In this document: one piece after another, positions 1 to 11,500 of the stretch
Layout of the letters: the number at the start of each line of letters is the position of its first letter
How positions within the stretch are numbered: the first letter of the stretch is position 1
DNA from: Shewanella cyperi
Lineage (GTDB): Bacteria > Pseudomonadota > Gammaproteobacteria > Enterobacterales > Shewanellaceae
DNA length: 64,000 bases
Assembly (NCBI RefSeq): GCF_017354985.1
Contig: NZ_CP071501.1
Coordinates: forward strand, 1,197,501-1,261,500
Direction: 5' to 3'
Notes under the pieces: model-generated
Seen by the model: only the letters and a program-made list of their open reading frames with translations
Told to the model about the DNA's origin: nothing
Database searches by the model: none
Program-made: the position numbers and the translations under genes

Positions 1-147
1 TCCTTGTGACTTAACAGGATCCGTGGAAGCGCAGGCAGTGGATCCTTCGCCGCGCTCCAATATTGGCGCTAAAGATAACCGAGCAGGGGATAATGGTAAA
101 TACAATGTCGCATTTGTTAACAATTTTGACTGATTTTCTGCTGTTCA

Positions 148-903
148 TTATCCAAGACGCAACTGCGCCAGCGACAGGTTGAGCGGCATATCCGTCTGCA
201 GTTTGGCCAGCTTGTAACTGAGGCGGGCCATGTCCCGACCTTCCTCAAGCTTTTTGGCTTGCTTGGCACCCAGGGTATTGAGCGACTGATACAGGTTGGC
301 CAGGCTGCGGTAGGTCTTGAGTAATTCTGCCGCTGACTTGGGGCCTATGCCGGCTATCCCGGGGATCTTGTTGCCGCTGTCACCGGCCAGGGCGATAAAA
401 TCGAGCAATTGACTGCGCTGTACTCCCAGCTTCTGTTCCAGGGCGGCCATGTCGAGAAATTGCTGGGCAAAGTGATCCCACTGGCGGATGTTGGGATGGG
501 TCAGCTGGGCCAGCCCCTTGTCGGTGGACACTATGATGGCCTCGCCGCCGCGACCGACAAGTTTGGTGGCCAGGGTGGCAATCACATCATCGGCTTCACT
601 GTCGGCATTAACCGACACCAGGCCCTGGGCCAGCAGCGCCTGTTTGATGGCCGGTAAGCCGGCTGCCAGGGCTTCCGGCATGGGTTTGCGACCTTTTTTA
701 TAGTCGGGATACAGGCGTTTGCGCCAGGACTCCTGATCGCCGTCCCAGACCAGGGCACAGTGGCTTGGTGCGTGAAAGGCGATCAATTTGCGACAGGCCC
801 CGAGCAGTCGATTCTCCAGGGCTGCCATATCGGCCTCATCCGGTTGCGCCGCATGAATGCGGCGGGTGAGATTGAGGCCATCTATTATCAGCAGTTTGTT
901 CAT
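148..903 (-). CDS. xni: Flap endonuclease Xni (ExoIX-like)
   Basis: The 251-residue product matches the Xni/YgdG family, which resembles the 5'-nuclease domain of DNA polymerase I without the polymerase. The family acts on 5' flaps and related branched DNA in the cytoplasm. Visible are the N-terminal metal-binding start (LLIIDGLNL), the acidic cluster [20 protein letters not shown] and the helix-hairpin-helix stretch [14 protein letters not shown]. Length fits the family. The ATG overlaps the ppnN stop by four bases (ATGA), so the two genes are probably translationally coupled. Nothing odd is seen in the motifs. The assignment is by family recognition. Confidence 0.93.
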   Translation of the reverse strand: MNKLLIIDGLNLTRRIHAAQPDEADMAALENRLLGACRKLIAFHAPSHCALVWDGDQESWRKRLYPDYKKGRKPMPEALAAGLPAIKQALLAQGLVSVNADSEADDVIATLATKLVGRGGEAIIVSTDKGLAQLTHPNIRQWDHFAQQFLDMAALEQKLGVQRSQLLDFIALAGDSGNKIPGIAGIGPKSAAELLKTYRSLANLYQSLNTLGAKQAKKLEEGRDMARLSYKLAKLQTDMPLNLSLAQLRLG

Positions 904-2255
904 TTAATAATGCGGTAGCAGGGGTGATATTCTGTGCCCGGCAGCTTCATGCGCTGCTGTTTGATAAAGGCCGCCAGCAGTTGATCCATCAGGTCCATCA
1001 GCTTGCGGTCGCCCTTAAGTTCAAAGGGACCGCTGCGCTTGATGAGCTTCATGGTTTCGGCCTTGACGTTGCCGGCCACTATACCGGAAAAGGCCCGCCG
1101 CAGCTGAGCCGCCAGATCCGCCTTGTTGCTCTGGAAGAACAGGTGCAGATTGGCCATGGCATCGTGATCCGGATAGAAGGGCAGCTGGAACTCGGGTTCA
1201 ATTTTCAATGACCATTGGTAGGGATAGGCATCGCCATTGGCCTTGCGGAAGGCTTTAACCTCTTCCATGCCCTGTTTCATTATCCTGGCCACCTGAACCG
1301 GGTCGTCCACCACTATGCGATACTTGCTCTGGGCCTCATCGCCCAGGGTGGCGCCGATAAATTCATCAATCTTGGTGAAGTACTCGGCACTCTCTTTCGG
1401 GCCGGTCAGCACCAGAGGGAAGGGGATCTGCTCGTTGGCCTTGTTGAGCAGAATACCAAGCAGGTACAGGAGTTCTTCGGCGGTGCCGGCACCACCGGGG
1501 AAGATCACTATGCCATGGCCCAGGCGCACGAAGGCTTCGAGGCGCTTTTCTATGTCCGGAAGGATTACCAGCTCGTTGACTATCTGGTTTGGCGGCTCGG
1601 CAGCTATGATGCTGGGTTCGGTCAGGCCTATGTAGCGGGCATTGCAGACCCGCTGTTTGGCGTGGCCTATGGCGGCGCCCTTCATGGGCCCCTCCATGGC
1701 GCCTGGACCACAACCGGTACAGATATCCAGCCCCCTGAGCCCCAGCTGATAACCCACCTCGCGGGTGTACTGGTACTCTATGGGATTGATGCTGTGACCG
1801 CCCCAGCACACCACCACATTGGGATCGTTCTTGGTGGGCAGGGCCCTGGCGTTGCGCAGTATGTCGAACACCACGTTGGTGATGTGGCTGGCGTTGGTCA
1901 GGTTGATGTGCTTGAGGTTGTCGTACTTGTCGCTGATATAGAGAATGTCCCGCAGCACGGCAAACAGGTGCTCCTGAATACCGGCGATGATCTGGCCATC
2001 GACGAATGCCTGCTCGGGGGGATTCACCAGTTCGAGTTTGATGCCGCGTTCCCGCTGCAAAATATTGATTTCAAAGTCTTTGTATTGGTCAAACAGCTCT
2101 GCAGAGCTGTCGCTTTCCAAACCTGAGGCCAGCACGGCCAGGGAACAATTGCGGTAGAGTTGGTAGAGTTCGCTTTTAGCGCTTTGTTTGAGACGATCCA
2201 CTTCCAGCTGTGAAAGCTGATCCATGCTGCCCCTTGGGCTTACTTTTACAATCAT
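900..2255 (-). CDS. ppnN: Pyrimidine/purine nucleotide 5'-monophosphate nucleosidase PpnN (YgdH)
   Basis: This 451-residue product is of the LOG/YgdH type, which splits the N-glycosidic bond of nucleoside monophosphates to a base and ribose 5-phosphate. It is known in E. coli as a (p)ppGpp-regulated enzyme. The signature [11 protein letters not shown] is present, as are the GHSINPIEY and [17 protein letters not shown] stretches and the conserved C-terminal end [12 protein letters not shown]. The start chosen is the ATG at 2255, preceded by AAGGAG; it gives the usual [16 protein letters not shown] start. A longer frame open to 2303 adds residues not typical of the family. It lies just upstream of xni and overlaps it by four bases. 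Confidence 0.94.
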   Translation of the reverse strand: MIVKVSPRGSMDQLSQLEVDRLKQSAKSELYQLYRNCSLAVLASGLESDSSAELFDQYKDFEINILQRERGIKLELVNPPEQAFVDGQIIAGIQEHLFAVLRDILYISDKYDNLKHINLTNASHITNVVFDILRNARALPTKNDPNVVVCWGGHSINPIEYQYTREVGYQLGLRGLDICTGCGPGAMEGPMKGAAIGHAKQRVCNARYIGLTEPSIIAAEPPNQIVNELVILPDIEKRLEAFVRLGHGIVIFPGGAGTAEELLYLLGILLNKANEQIPFPLVLTGPKESAEYFTKIDEFIGATLGDEAQSKYRIVVDDPVQVARIMKQGMEEVKAFRKANGDAYPYQWSLKIEPEFQLPFYPDHDAMANLHLFFQSNKADLAAQLRRAFSGIVAGNVKAETMKLIKRSGPFELKGDRKLMDLMDQLLAAFIKQQRMKLPGTEYHPCYRIIK

Positions 2256-2311
2256 GACAACTCCTTGGCAGGACAGGAGTCGCATGGTGGGCCTGGGGCC
2301 CACCGGGAGGC

Positions 2312-3868
2312 TCAGATGTCGATAATGACTCTGTCTCTGCTCTGATGCTTGGCTTTATAGAGGGCTGCGTCGGCTCGCTCGAAGGTCTCCTGAATGAGCT
2401 CATTTTCCATAATTTGCGCAGCGCCTATAGATACTGTAACTGTAATGCGCTGATTTTTAAATTTAAATGGAATATTTTTTACTTTTTCACGCACCCTGTT
2501 TAAAAGTTGCTCAATGTCGTTGGCAGACACGTCAGGGATCAACATGACAAATTCTTCGCCGCCGTAGCGGGCAACAAACTCTGTATCCCGCAGCGAGTTT
2601 TTCAGCGCCATGGCGATAACCTGCAGTGTTTTGTCACCGGTACTGTGGCCAAAGTTATCGTTGATGGACTTGAAATGATCTATGTCGGCCACCGCCACCC
2701 AAACCGGGTGTTTATTGCGCTGGAAGTTGCGGAACTCCAGCTCCATCCTTTCTTCCATGGCCGCACGGTTGGGCAACTGGGTGAGGGGATCGAGCAGGTT
2801 GAGTTTCTGTTGTTCGAACAGACGCTCCTTATAGTTGCAGGCTTCTTCGCTGAGATCGTTCAGCTCCTTGCGCATGGTTTCCATGGACTTGCGCAGCAGT
2901 GCCTGTTCCCTTTGTTCAAGGGCCTCTTTTCGGGCGAGTACCGCACGCAAGCTGGCCAGGTGCTCGGTGATTTGGGCCTTGAGCTGGCCTAAGTCATCGG
3001 TATCCAATACCGCATCACCGACGCAGTCGACCCGATTGTCGATTTCCCGGTTCAGCTGGTGTCTCAGCTGGTGGCTGCGCTGGGCATGGTTATAGGAGTC
3101 GCTGACCACCTCGCGCACCGCCGACAGGGCATCGTTGAGGGCGTAGAGGAATTCCTGGGAAGCACTCTTTTCCCGGGCGATATTGTCCATCAGCAGTGAC
3201 AATATGGTCTGGTAGGCATCGAGCAGATTTTCTACTTCGACATCGACCGCCAGCATTTCCTTGATTACCAGCACCTGGTCGCGCTGATCCTTGCGGAAAT
3301 CCAATTCGGCAATCATCTGCGCCAACTCCTGGCCCAGTTGCCTGTGTTTGGGCAGGACGCTCAGCTTCTCGCCGGTCTCGAATTGCTGCGCCAATATGTC
3401 TTCATAGAAGCTGACCAGCTGCTCCACCTTGGGAATGTAGTCCCAGACTGTGTGGAAGGGTTTGGCCAGTTCCTGTTTGAAGTATTTGACTTCACGCTTG
3501 AGCTTGTCGGGGGCGGAATCTACGCGCTGGATTTGCCGAATGACGCGGCTGAGACCGGCGCGGCTTTCTTCCAGTTTGCCCATCACATGGTGGTATTGGC
3601 CCTTAAGCAGGCGTTCAACCTCCACCAATTCCGGCAGGGCATCATCCAGGCGCTCGAAGGTGCTGAGGTTATGGCGCAGTTTGGCGAGTTTATTATCCAG
3701 TTCCAGATTTTGGCCCTTACAGGCCAGACTCAAATTCCCGATGAATTGCAACAGGGTCTGCAGTTTTGCATTTCTGTCTTCATTGAGTTCATCCAGAGAC
3801 ACCTTGGCCGAGTGAAGCTTTTGCTTCAGCAAGGTGATCTGGGAAATCGTTGTATTTGAGTCCTTCAT
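2312..3868 (-). CDS. Diguanylate cyclase with N-terminal coiled-coil region (GGDEF)
   Basis: 518 residues. About 340 N-terminal residues are helical and charge-rich with heptad-like patterns and no membrane segment, so the protein is probably cytoplasmic. A GGDEF domain follows, starting [13 protein letters not shown]. The active-site motif is GGEEF (residues 436-440), a competent form for making c-di-GMP from two GTP. The usual allosteric I-site RxxD upstream is not canonical here (RDTE), so product inhibition may be weak; that is inference. It follows a short gap upstream of ppnN on the same strand. No sensory domain can be named from the sequence. Confidence 0.88.
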   Translation of the reverse strand: MKDSNTTISQITLLKQKLHSAKVSLDELNEDRNAKLQTLLQFIGNLSLACKGQNLELDNKLAKLRHNLSTFERLDDALPELVEVERLLKGQYHHVMGKLEESRAGLSRVIRQIQRVDSAPDKLKREVKYFKQELAKPFHTVWDYIPKVEQLVSFYEDILAQQFETGEKLSVLPKHRQLGQELAQMIAELDFRKDQRDQVLVIKEMLAVDVEVENLLDAYQTILSLLMDNIAREKSASQEFLYALNDALSAVREVVSDSYNHAQRSHQLRHQLNREIDNRVDCVGDAVLDTDDLGQLKAQITEHLASLRAVLARKEALEQREQALLRKSMETMRKELNDLSEEACNYKERLFEQQKLNLLDPLTQLPNRAAMEERMELEFRNFQRNKHPVWVAVADIDHFKSINDNFGHSTGDKTLQVIAMALKNSLRDTEFVARYGGEEFVMLIPDVSANDIEQLLNRVREKVKNIPFKFKNQRITVTVSIGAAQIMENELIQETFERADAALYKAKHQSRDRVIIDI

Positions 3869-4027
3869 CCGGAAGTGATTCCTGCCACAAAGCCCATGAA
3901 ATGGGTGGTTTTACCGTACGCTAATGCCGCAATCTTGCCCGTTAATGGTATAGCAATCCAAGGAGAGTGCAACTGGCTTGCAGCTCCCCCGGACGCAGAA
4001 CTGATTGACCGCTCACAATTTGCTGCC

Positions 4028-6151
4028 TTATTCCGTGGCCGCCGCACCGGGCCAGCAAATCGCCTCCCGATCGCCGTTGGTTTCAATTCTTACCAGCCCG
4101 CGGCTGAGGGCTTTTTCCACATGCAGATACAGAGGCGGGGAGAAAATCGCCGCCGGGGCGAAGTCCAGTGCCCGCAAGCTGACGAAAATGCTCTGTTTGC
4201 TGTCGAGACTGAGACTGCCGGCGAGGGCCATCTGCAGGGTTTCGAACAGCACCTGGGGAGTCAGGCGGATTTCCTTGTTGGCCATCAAAGGCAATCTTAT
4301 CAGCCCCAGTCGCAGTTCCTTGAGGCCGAGCTGGCCTTCCAGGGTATCGATCAGCTGCTGTGGTTGTTCCACATCCTGATGACAACACAGCAGGAAGGTA
4401 CCCGGGCGCACCAGAAACACACGGCAATCCAGGGCCTGCTCCAGGCTTCGCTGTTGCTGCTGGCTTAGCTGGATATACCTGTGCAAACCCAGTTCCAAAT
4501 CCGGCTGTTGCTTGCCCCACAGGGACAGCAAAACCAAGGACTGCACGTTTGAGGCAGGCTGTGACAGGTAGTCGATAAAGCCGCGATACCCCGGCAGTTC
4601 GGTCAGGGCGTCCTGGGGCATTTGCTGCTGCAGGCGCTTGAGACGGCGCTTGTCCAGACGGCGGCTGCGGGCGAGGAAATACAGGGCTATGAGGGCCACC
4701 AGACTCAGGGCGATGAATGCGAACACCTGACTGGTACGGCTGTCCAGCGCTTTGCCTATATCCTGTAATTGCCCCTGCTGCAGTGCCAAATCCAGCTTGA
4801 GTTTCTGCTCGGTCAATACCGAACCGGACTGTTCTGTCTCCTCAGGTTTGGTGGGATGTTGCTTCAGCAGGCCGATAATCCGCGCCTGATCTGCCATGGC
4901 AGCAGTGGCATCATTTGTGGCCTGCTCGGCACGGACTTTTTGTTCCAGCGCTTCTATCTGCACCTCGGGCAAGCTTTGTTCCACCGCCAGGGCTATGGCC
5001 TTGTCGGCGTGGGCCACACACTCCTGCCATACAGCTTGACCGCAATTGGCCTGGGCCAGCAGTTGTTCGTTGTAGACCAGGTAATGGTTGAGCTTGCGCT
5101 CGGCCAGCATAGTGTTTGCCTTGCCCAAATACTCCAGGGCCTGGGCAAACTGATTCAAATTGATATAGGCCTCGCCGAGATTGTGGAAGTTGCGCGCCAG
5201 GGCAATGTTATTGCCGGCGCGGATATCCACCTGCTGGGCGTTGAGGTAATAATCTATGGCCTTGTTCCACTCATTGGCATTGGCATGGATCATGGCTATC
5301 ACGGTAAAGCTGATGGACAGTTGGGAATCGAAACCCAGGGCCTCGAAGCCTTCGACCGCGTCGTGGGCATATTGCAATGCTTCTGTGGTCTGATCCAGAT
5401 CCCGGTACACACGGGCCAATTGCAACTGCAGGTTGGCTCTTTGCAATGGATAGTCGTCACTGTTGCTGAGTCGATAGGCCTCGTTGTAATGCTGCAATGC
5501 CTTGGTCAGCTGTTGTTTGGCGACGTAATATTTGCCCATCTCAGACTCGGCGAGGGCAATCAGGAAGTTATTGCGCAGCTGATAGGCCAGCTCCCGCAGG
5601 CGCTGCAAACTGACCAGTGCCGGTACATCCTGATGCAGCATCAGGTGCAGGCTACCCAGCTGTTCATGAATAGTGAATTTAAGCAGCAGCCCCTGCAGGT
5701 CGTCCATGTCCTGAGTACTATTGAGCGCCTGTTCCAACTGGACTATGGCGTCCTGATACTTGTGCTGATGACGCCCCAGCTCCCGTCCCTTGAGCATCAG
5801 CAACATGGCCTTGTCGTAGGGCGTGAATGCGCCAATATCCAGAACCTTCAGCAGTCGATTGGTATCCATCTTGTTGTTGTCATTGCCCATATTGGGTTCC
5901 AGGTTAACCCGAGTCAGGCGCTGCAACAGATGGGTGTATTGTTCAGGGGTATATCCCTGTTGGCGGGCATTGGCCTCGTATTCATCCCGGGAGCCAACGA
6001 CTTCGGGCAGCGGCACTGTGGTGGATAGCTTGTTAAACAGAGCCTTGGGATCATTCCTCAGGTCCACTTCTTCAAGGATTAAATCCTGGGCCGGCAACCC
6101 CAGGGGGGCCAGCATCAGCAGCCCAATTACAAATTTAAAAAACAAGCGCAT
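4028..6151 (-). CDS. Membrane TPR protein with degenerate GGDEF-like C-terminal domain
   Basis: 707 residues. It has a signal peptide (MRLFFKFVIGLLMLAPLGLPAQ), then helical repeats of TPR type (for example LAQANCGQAV and YLNAQQVDIRAGN regions) over roughly residues 90-440. One membrane helix lies at about 475-495 (VFAFIALSLVALIALYFLA) followed by basic residues. The C-terminal 190 residues begin DALTELPGYRGF, like the start of GGDEF domains (DxLTxLPNRRxF). The position expected to hold GGDEF reads RPGTF, so cyclase activity is unlikely. The layout suggests an exported TPR sensor joined to a cytoplasmic pseudo-GGDEF output. It neighbours an active-looking diguanylate cyclase on the same strand. 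Function unproven. Confidence 0.8.
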   Translation of the reverse strand: MRLFFKFVIGLLMLAPLGLPAQDLILEEVDLRNDPKALFNKLSTTVPLPEVVGSRDEYEANARQQGYTPEQYTHLLQRLTRVNLEPNMGNDNNKMDTNRLLKVLDIGAFTPYDKAMLLMLKGRELGRHQHKYQDAIVQLEQALNSTQDMDDLQGLLLKFTIHEQLGSLHLMLHQDVPALVSLQRLRELAYQLRNNFLIALAESEMGKYYVAKQQLTKALQHYNEAYRLSNSDDYPLQRANLQLQLARVYRDLDQTTEALQYAHDAVEGFEALGFDSQLSISFTVIAMIHANANEWNKAIDYYLNAQQVDIRAGNNIALARNFHNLGEAYINLNQFAQALEYLGKANTMLAERKLNHYLVYNEQLLAQANCGQAVWQECVAHADKAIALAVEQSLPEVQIEALEQKVRAEQATNDATAAMADQARIIGLLKQHPTKPEETEQSGSVLTEQKLKLDLALQQGQLQDIGKALDSRTSQVFAFIALSLVALIALYFLARSRRLDKRRLKRLQQQMPQDALTELPGYRGFIDYLSQPASNVQSLVLLSLWGKQQPDLELGLHRYIQLSQQQQRSLEQALDCRVFLVRPGTFLLCCHQDVEQPQQLIDTLEGQLGLKELRLGLIRLPLMANKEIRLTPQVLFETLQMALAGSLSLDSKQSIFVSLRALDFAPAAIFSPPLYLHVEKALSRGLVRIETNGDREAICWPGAAATE

Positions 6152-6244
6152 AGGGATCCCGTTTGGGGCTATTTATCTATTTTGTTAGCTTTTGTAAGTC
6201 GGGGTGAGTCAAGCTTGGGCACTTGTTATACTCGATCCCCTTTA

Positions 6245-6511
6245 AGGGCTTGTTGACGTTTCAGGGGTATTTTTGCAGCAGCCCGGCCGGTTTTTATGCA
6301 AGGCAGTGCGAAGTGCAGTGTAGCTATTCTACATAAACGAGCACTAACGCAGCAGAAAGACCGACCAGGCGCTGCCCTTCGGGTTCGTCTGGCGGCGACC
6401 TGCACTTTGTCACTCATCGCTTATTTAGAATAACTAAACTTCGCTCCTCGTTTCGCGTTCAGTACGCCGCCAGAGCGAACAAAATTTAATCTCGAAACGT
6501 CAACAAGCCCT
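6245..6511. mobile_element. MITE-like element with 18-bp terminal inverted repeats
   Basis: The left end AGGGCTTGTTGACGTTTC (6245-6262) is the exact reverse complement of the right end at 6494-6511. The 267-bp interior has no credible gene and contains smaller imperfect hairpins. Size, perfect termini and lack of coding capacity fit a non-autonomous transposable element. No clear target-site duplication is visible. It fills most of the 392-bp gap upstream of the M61 peptidase gene and may alter that gene's promoter. Copies elsewhere in the genome would confirm it. Confidence 0.6.
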
Positions 6512-6543
6512 ATAAAAATAATCATAACCAGAAGGACATTAGA

Positions 6544-8349
6544 GTGAAAGCTAAGTTACTGTCATTTTTACCCCTTGGGATGCTGTTGGCCGGGCAGGCC
6601 CATGCCGTGATCAGCTACAGCATTGACCTCAGTGCCCCCGAGCACCATTTGGCCAGGGTTGAGGCCCACTTCCCCGCGGTGGATGGCAAGGACTTCAAGG
6701 TGAACCTGCCCGTGTGGCGTACCGGCAGATACCAACAGCTGCCGCTGGCGGACGGGGTGCGCCTGTTCGAGGCCAGGGACAGTGACGGCAAGCTATTGCC
6801 CTGGCAACGCACAGCCAGCGGTGAGTGGCAAATCAGTGTTGCTTCGCCAACGGATGTCACCGTCAGCTATCAGCTTTATGCCAATGAACTTGAGCTGCGG
6901 GTGCGCCACATAGATGCCAGCCATGCTTTCCTCGATGCCAGTGGGGTGTTTGTCTATAACCCTGAGCGCCGGGATGAACCCTTGACGGTAAACCTCAAGG
7001 TGCCAAAGGGATGGCAAAGTTATTCAGGAATGGCCACCGGTGGTGCTGCCCACAGTTTTGCCGCCGCCAATTACGATGTGCTGGTGGACTCGCCGATTGA
7101 GACTGGGTTAAGTCAGCAGCGCAGCTTCAGCGTCGATGGCCGCGACTATGAGTTGGTGGTCTGGGGTGAGGGTAACTATTCACTGGATACCATGGTTGCG
7201 GATCTTGAAGCGCTGGCCACCCAGGCCAAGGTGATCTGGGATGATGTGCCCTTCAAGCGCTACGTTTATATGGTGCATGCCACCTCGGGGGCCGGTGGGG
7301 CCACCGAGCACATTAATTCCACCATTATCCAGCTGCCGAGGTTCATGTTCCGCGAGCGGGCCGATTACCTGAAGTTCATCACCACAGCCTCCCACGAATT
7401 CATTCACACCTGGAACGTCAAGGCATACAGACCCAGCGGCCTGGTGCCCTATGATTTCCAAAAGGAAAACCTGACAGATCTGCTGTGGATGGCCGAGGGT
7501 TCCACCAGTTATTTCCAGGCCCAGTTGTTGCTGCGTGCCAAGGTGATGACGCCAAAGGAGTTCCTTGAGGATCTGGCAAAACGGATAGATACCCATCTCA
7601 ATACGCCGGGACGGCAGCAGCAGTCGGTGGCCGAGGCCAGCCTGAACGAGTGGGTGGCCCAGGGCGGTGACTATGCCATCAATCACAGCGTCAATATCTA
7701 CTCCGAAGGCTTTTTGGCCTCCCTGGCGCTGGACTTCAGCCTGCTGCAGGACAGTAAGCTCAAGCACTCCTACCGCGATGTGCACCGCCGCCTGTACAGC
7801 GATTTTGCCCTGCCCAAATCCTATGGCAGCGAGGATATCAAGACCATACTTGGCGCGCTTTCCGGCAAGGATTACGGCCCCTGGTGGCAGCAGCACATCC
7901 AGTCTCCCCTGGCGCTTAATTTTGATGAGCTGCTCTCAAGAGCGGGCCTCAGGCTGTCCTATGGTAAGGAACCCAAGTTCAAGCCCAAGGCGGGGATGGT
8001 GGTAAGCGGCAACAGCCTGGTGCTGGAAAGCGTGCAGCGCGACTCCGCAGCCTGGCAGGCGGGGCTGGTGGCCGGTGATGAACTGCTGGCCATCAATGAT
8101 CTCAAGCTGGTGCCCGGGACCCTGGACAAACGCCTTGGGGACTTCAAGCCCGGTGACAGCATCAAGGTCAGCTTCTTCCATGCCGATGCGCTGCAACAGC
8201 GGACCCTGACACTGGAGCAAATGCCCGACGGCAAGGCCGAAGTGGTGGCCGTGGACAAGCCCGGTAAGGAGCAGAAGGCCTTCTTCAAGGCCTGGACCGG
8301 TATCGATTGGCCCTTCGATGCCAATGGCGATTTGCCTGCCAAGCCTTAA
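6544..8349 (+). CDS. M61 family glycyl aminopeptidase-like metallopeptidase with PDZ domain
   Basis: 601 residues, with a signal peptide ending near AQAHA. An N-terminal beta domain precedes the zinc motif HEFIH (residues 284-288), followed by TWN, and the third ligand candidate in WMAEGSTSYF (E318). This arrangement is that of peptidase family M61. A PDZ domain occupies about residues 485-560 (SVQRDSAAWQAGLVAGDELL), as in most bacterial members. Members release N-terminal residues from peptides and this one should act in the periplasm or outside. A clear intrinsic terminator follows. The inserted element upstream lies within 35 bases of the start. Confidence 0.92.
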   Translation: MKAKLLSFLPLGMLLAGQAHAVISYSIDLSAPEHHLARVEAHFPAVDGKDFKVNLPVWRTGRYQQLPLADGVRLFEARDSDGKLLPWQRTASGEWQISVASPTDVTVSYQLYANELELRVRHIDASHAFLDASGVFVYNPERRDEPLTVNLKVPKGWQSYSGMATGGAAHSFAAANYDVLVDSPIETGLSQQRSFSVDGRDYELVVWGEGNYSLDTMVADLEALATQAKVIWDDVPFKRYVYMVHATSGAGGATEHINSTIIQLPRFMFRERADYLKFITTASHEFIHTWNVKAYRPSGLVPYDFQKENLTDLLWMAEGSTSYFQAQLLLRAKVMTPKEFLEDLAKRIDTHLNTPGRQQQSVAEASLNEWVAQGGDYAINHSVNIYSEGFLASLALDFSLLQDSKLKHSYRDVHRRLYSDFALPKSYGSEDIKTILGALSGKDYGPWWQQHIQSPLALNFDELLSRAGLRLSYGKEPKFKPKAGMVVSGNSLVLESVQRDSAAWQAGLVAGDELLAINDLKLVPGTLDKRLGDFKPGDSIKVSFFHADALQQRTLTLEQMPDGKAEVVAVDKPGKEQKAFFKAWTGIDWPFDANGDLPAKP

Positions 8350-8363
8350 TCTTTCACCGCTTG

Positions 8364-8391
8364 AAAAGCCCGGTTTGTACCGGGCTTTTTT
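8364..8391 (+). terminator. Intrinsic terminator after the M61 peptidase gene
   Basis: AAAAGCCCGG, a 6-base loop, CCGGGCTTTT and a T run form a 10-bp stem. Confidence 0.9.
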
Positions 8392-8510
8392 GTGTGCCGG
8401 TGTCGAAGACACATTTGCTAAAACTTCTTTTGCACCTGAAAGCTGACGCCGACGCCGGCCTTTGGTAACGTCCGGAATTCACAAAAGAACAACAATGAGG
8501 TTGAGCCCCC

Positions 8511-11500
8511 ATGAAACTGCGTCTCTCGGTCGCCAGCTGCCTTTTGGCACTGGGCTATTCCCTGTCTGCGCCGGCCACGGAATCCCTTGGCTATTATCGC
8601 TATCCCGATCTTGCCGGCGACACCCTGGTGTTTACCGCCGAAGGCGATATCTGGCGCACCACTTTGGGCGAGGCGACCGCAGCACGCTTGACCAGTCAGG
8701 AAGCCGAGGAATCCTCGCCAAGAATTTCGCCCGATGGCAAGCAGCTGGCGTTTGTGGCCAATTACGAGGGGGCCAGCGAGGTTTATGTGATGCCCCTTGC
8801 CGGTGGCTTGGCCAAACGGGTAAGTTTCGAGAACAGCCGGGTACGGCTGCAGGGGTGGACGCCGGATGGCAAGGTGCTCTATTCCACCGATGCCGGTTTC
8901 GGTCCCGCCAACTACTGGATGCTGCGTAGCGTCGATCCCCAAAGCCTGCAAACCAGTGATTTGCCTTTGGCCGATGCCATTGAAGGCGCCATGGATGCCA
9001 AGGGTGAGTACCTGTACTTTGTGCGCTTTGGTCTGCAGGCCACGGGTGACAATGCCAAGGTGTACCGCGGCGGTGCCCGCGGTGAGCTGTGGCGCTATCA
9101 AGTGGGCAGCAAGCAGGAGGCGGTAAAACTGCTCAATGGCCATCAGGGCTCGGTGCGTCAACCCATGGTGTGGCAAGACAGGCTCTATTTCATTAGCGAC
9201 AGCGACGGCAATGACAATCTCTGGTCGGTCAAAACCGATGGCAGCGATTTGCGCCAGCACAGTCATTACAGCGACTGGCAGATCCGTGCTGCCCGCATGG
9301 ACAAGGGCACCGTGGTGTTCCAGATGGGGGCGGATATCCGCACCCTCAATCTGGCCAGCGGCGAGGAAAAACTGCTGACCCCGTCACTGTTGTCGGACTT
9401 TGGCCAGCGCCGCGAGCATTGGGTCAGCAACCCCATGGATTATGCCACCGACATCAGCCTGGCGCCCCAGGGCAACAGGGCGGTGATCACCGCCCGCAGT
9501 CAGGTGGCCATTGCCGCCACCGATGGCTCGCGCCTGGTGCAGGTCAACCTGCCCGGTGACAGCCGGATCCGCAATGCCTTGCTCAGCCAGGATGGCAAGT
9601 GGGTGTATGGTATCAGTGATGCCTCCGGCGAGCAGGAGCTGTGGCGCTTCCCGGCCGATGGCAGCGCCGGCGCAGAGCAGTTGACCAAAGACGCCAAGGC
9701 CATGCGCATGAGCCTGGTCCAGTCCCCCGATGGCCGTTACCTGGCCCACGACGACTATGACGGCAACCTCTGGCTCTATGACAGCAAAAAGGGCAGCAAC
9801 AGCAAGATCATCACCAATGGCGAGGGTCTGGGCCCCTATGCGGATATTGTCTGGTCACCTGACAGCCGCTTTATTGCCGTGACCAAGGCCGAAATGGGTA
9901 AACCCCGACCCCAAATTCAGCTCTACAGCCTGGAGGATGGCCACAGTGCCTTTGTCACCAGCGACAAGTACGAGTCCTGGTCACCGGCCTTCAGCCCGGA
10001 CGGTCACTGGCTGTATTTCCTTTCCAACCGCGAGTTCAATGCCACCCCGACTTCGCCATGGGGCGATCGCAACATGGGACCGGTATTTGACCGTCGCAGC
10101 GGCATTTATGCCCTGGCCCTGGACAAACAGGCCCGTTTCCCGTTCCAGCGTCCGGACGAGTTGAACTCGGTGGCCACAGAGCCCAAGCAAGATAAGGAAG
10201 ACAAGCAGATCAGGCTTAAGCCCGAATGGGACGGTCTGGCGCAGCGTTTGTGGCAAGTGCCGGTTGCCAGCGGTAATTACGGCTCCCTCAATGTCGCTGC
10301 CGACCGTTTGTATCTGCTCGATGGTGACATGGAAGGCCAAAATACCGCGCTGAAACTCATCAAGTTTGATGCGCTCTCTCCCAAGCTCGACAGCTTTGCC
10401 GAAGGCATCGACAGCTACAGTCTGTCACAGGACGGCAAGAAGCTGTTGCTGGGCAAGCAGGGGGGCAAGGAGCTGCTGATAGTGGATGCCGGCGATAAAT
10501 TGCCGGGGGATCTGGCCAACAGCCAGGTGCAGCTGGGGCAGTGGCAACTGGCCATAGATCCGGCTGCCGAATGGCAACAGATGTTTGAAGATGCCTGGTT
10601 GATGCACAGGGATTCTTTCTTTGACAAAAAGATGCGTGGTCTGGACTGGAACGCCATCAAGGCCAAGTACCAGCCCTTGGTCAGCCGGGTAACCGACAGA
10701 AATGAACTCAACGATATCTTCAGCCAAATGATGGGCGAGCTCAGTGCACTGCATTCCCAGGTCCGTGGCGGCGATTTGCCCAAGGATGAGCATGCGCCCA
10801 AGGCTGCCGGCCTCGGTGCCCGTCTGGTGCAAACCGATAAAGGGGTGAAGATAGAACGTATCTTCCGCACCGATCCCGAACTGCCATCGGCGGCCGCGCC
10901 CTTGGCCCGTCCCGGTGTCGATGCCAGGGAAGGGGATCTGATCCTGGCGGTCAATGGCCGCAAGGCGTCCAATTTGGCCGACGTCACCGCCATGCTGCGC
11001 AATCAGGCCGACCGCCAGGTGCTGCTGGAGCTGGGCCGGGGCAAGTCCAGCCATAAAACCGTGGTACAACCCGTGGCCATCAATCAGGAAGCCGGACTGA
11101 GATATCAGGACTGGGTGGGGCACAATGCCGAGCGGGTCAAGGAGGCCGGCAAGGGTGAGTTTGGCTACCTGCACCTGTACGCCATGGGTGACAAGGACAT
11201 TGCCAGTTTTGCCCGCGAGTTCTATGCCAACTACGACAAGCAGGGACTGATCATAGATGTGCGCCGCAACCGCGGTGGCAATATCGACAGCTGGATCATC
11301 GAGAAGCTGCTGCGCAAGGCCTGGGCATTCTGGCAGCCGACCCACGGCACAGCCAATGCCAACATGCAGCAAACCTTCCGCGGCCACTTGGTGGTGCTGA
11401 CGGATCAGCTGACCTATTCAGATGGTGAAACCTTCTCCGCCGGTATCAAGGCCCTGGGCTTGGCACCACTGATCGGCAAGCAGACCGCCGGTGCCGGTGT

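Noticed and set aside
4769-6028. 419-residue plus-strand frame opposite the TPR protein
   Set aside because: Antisense shadow; the minus-strand gene has signal peptide, TPRs and membrane helix.
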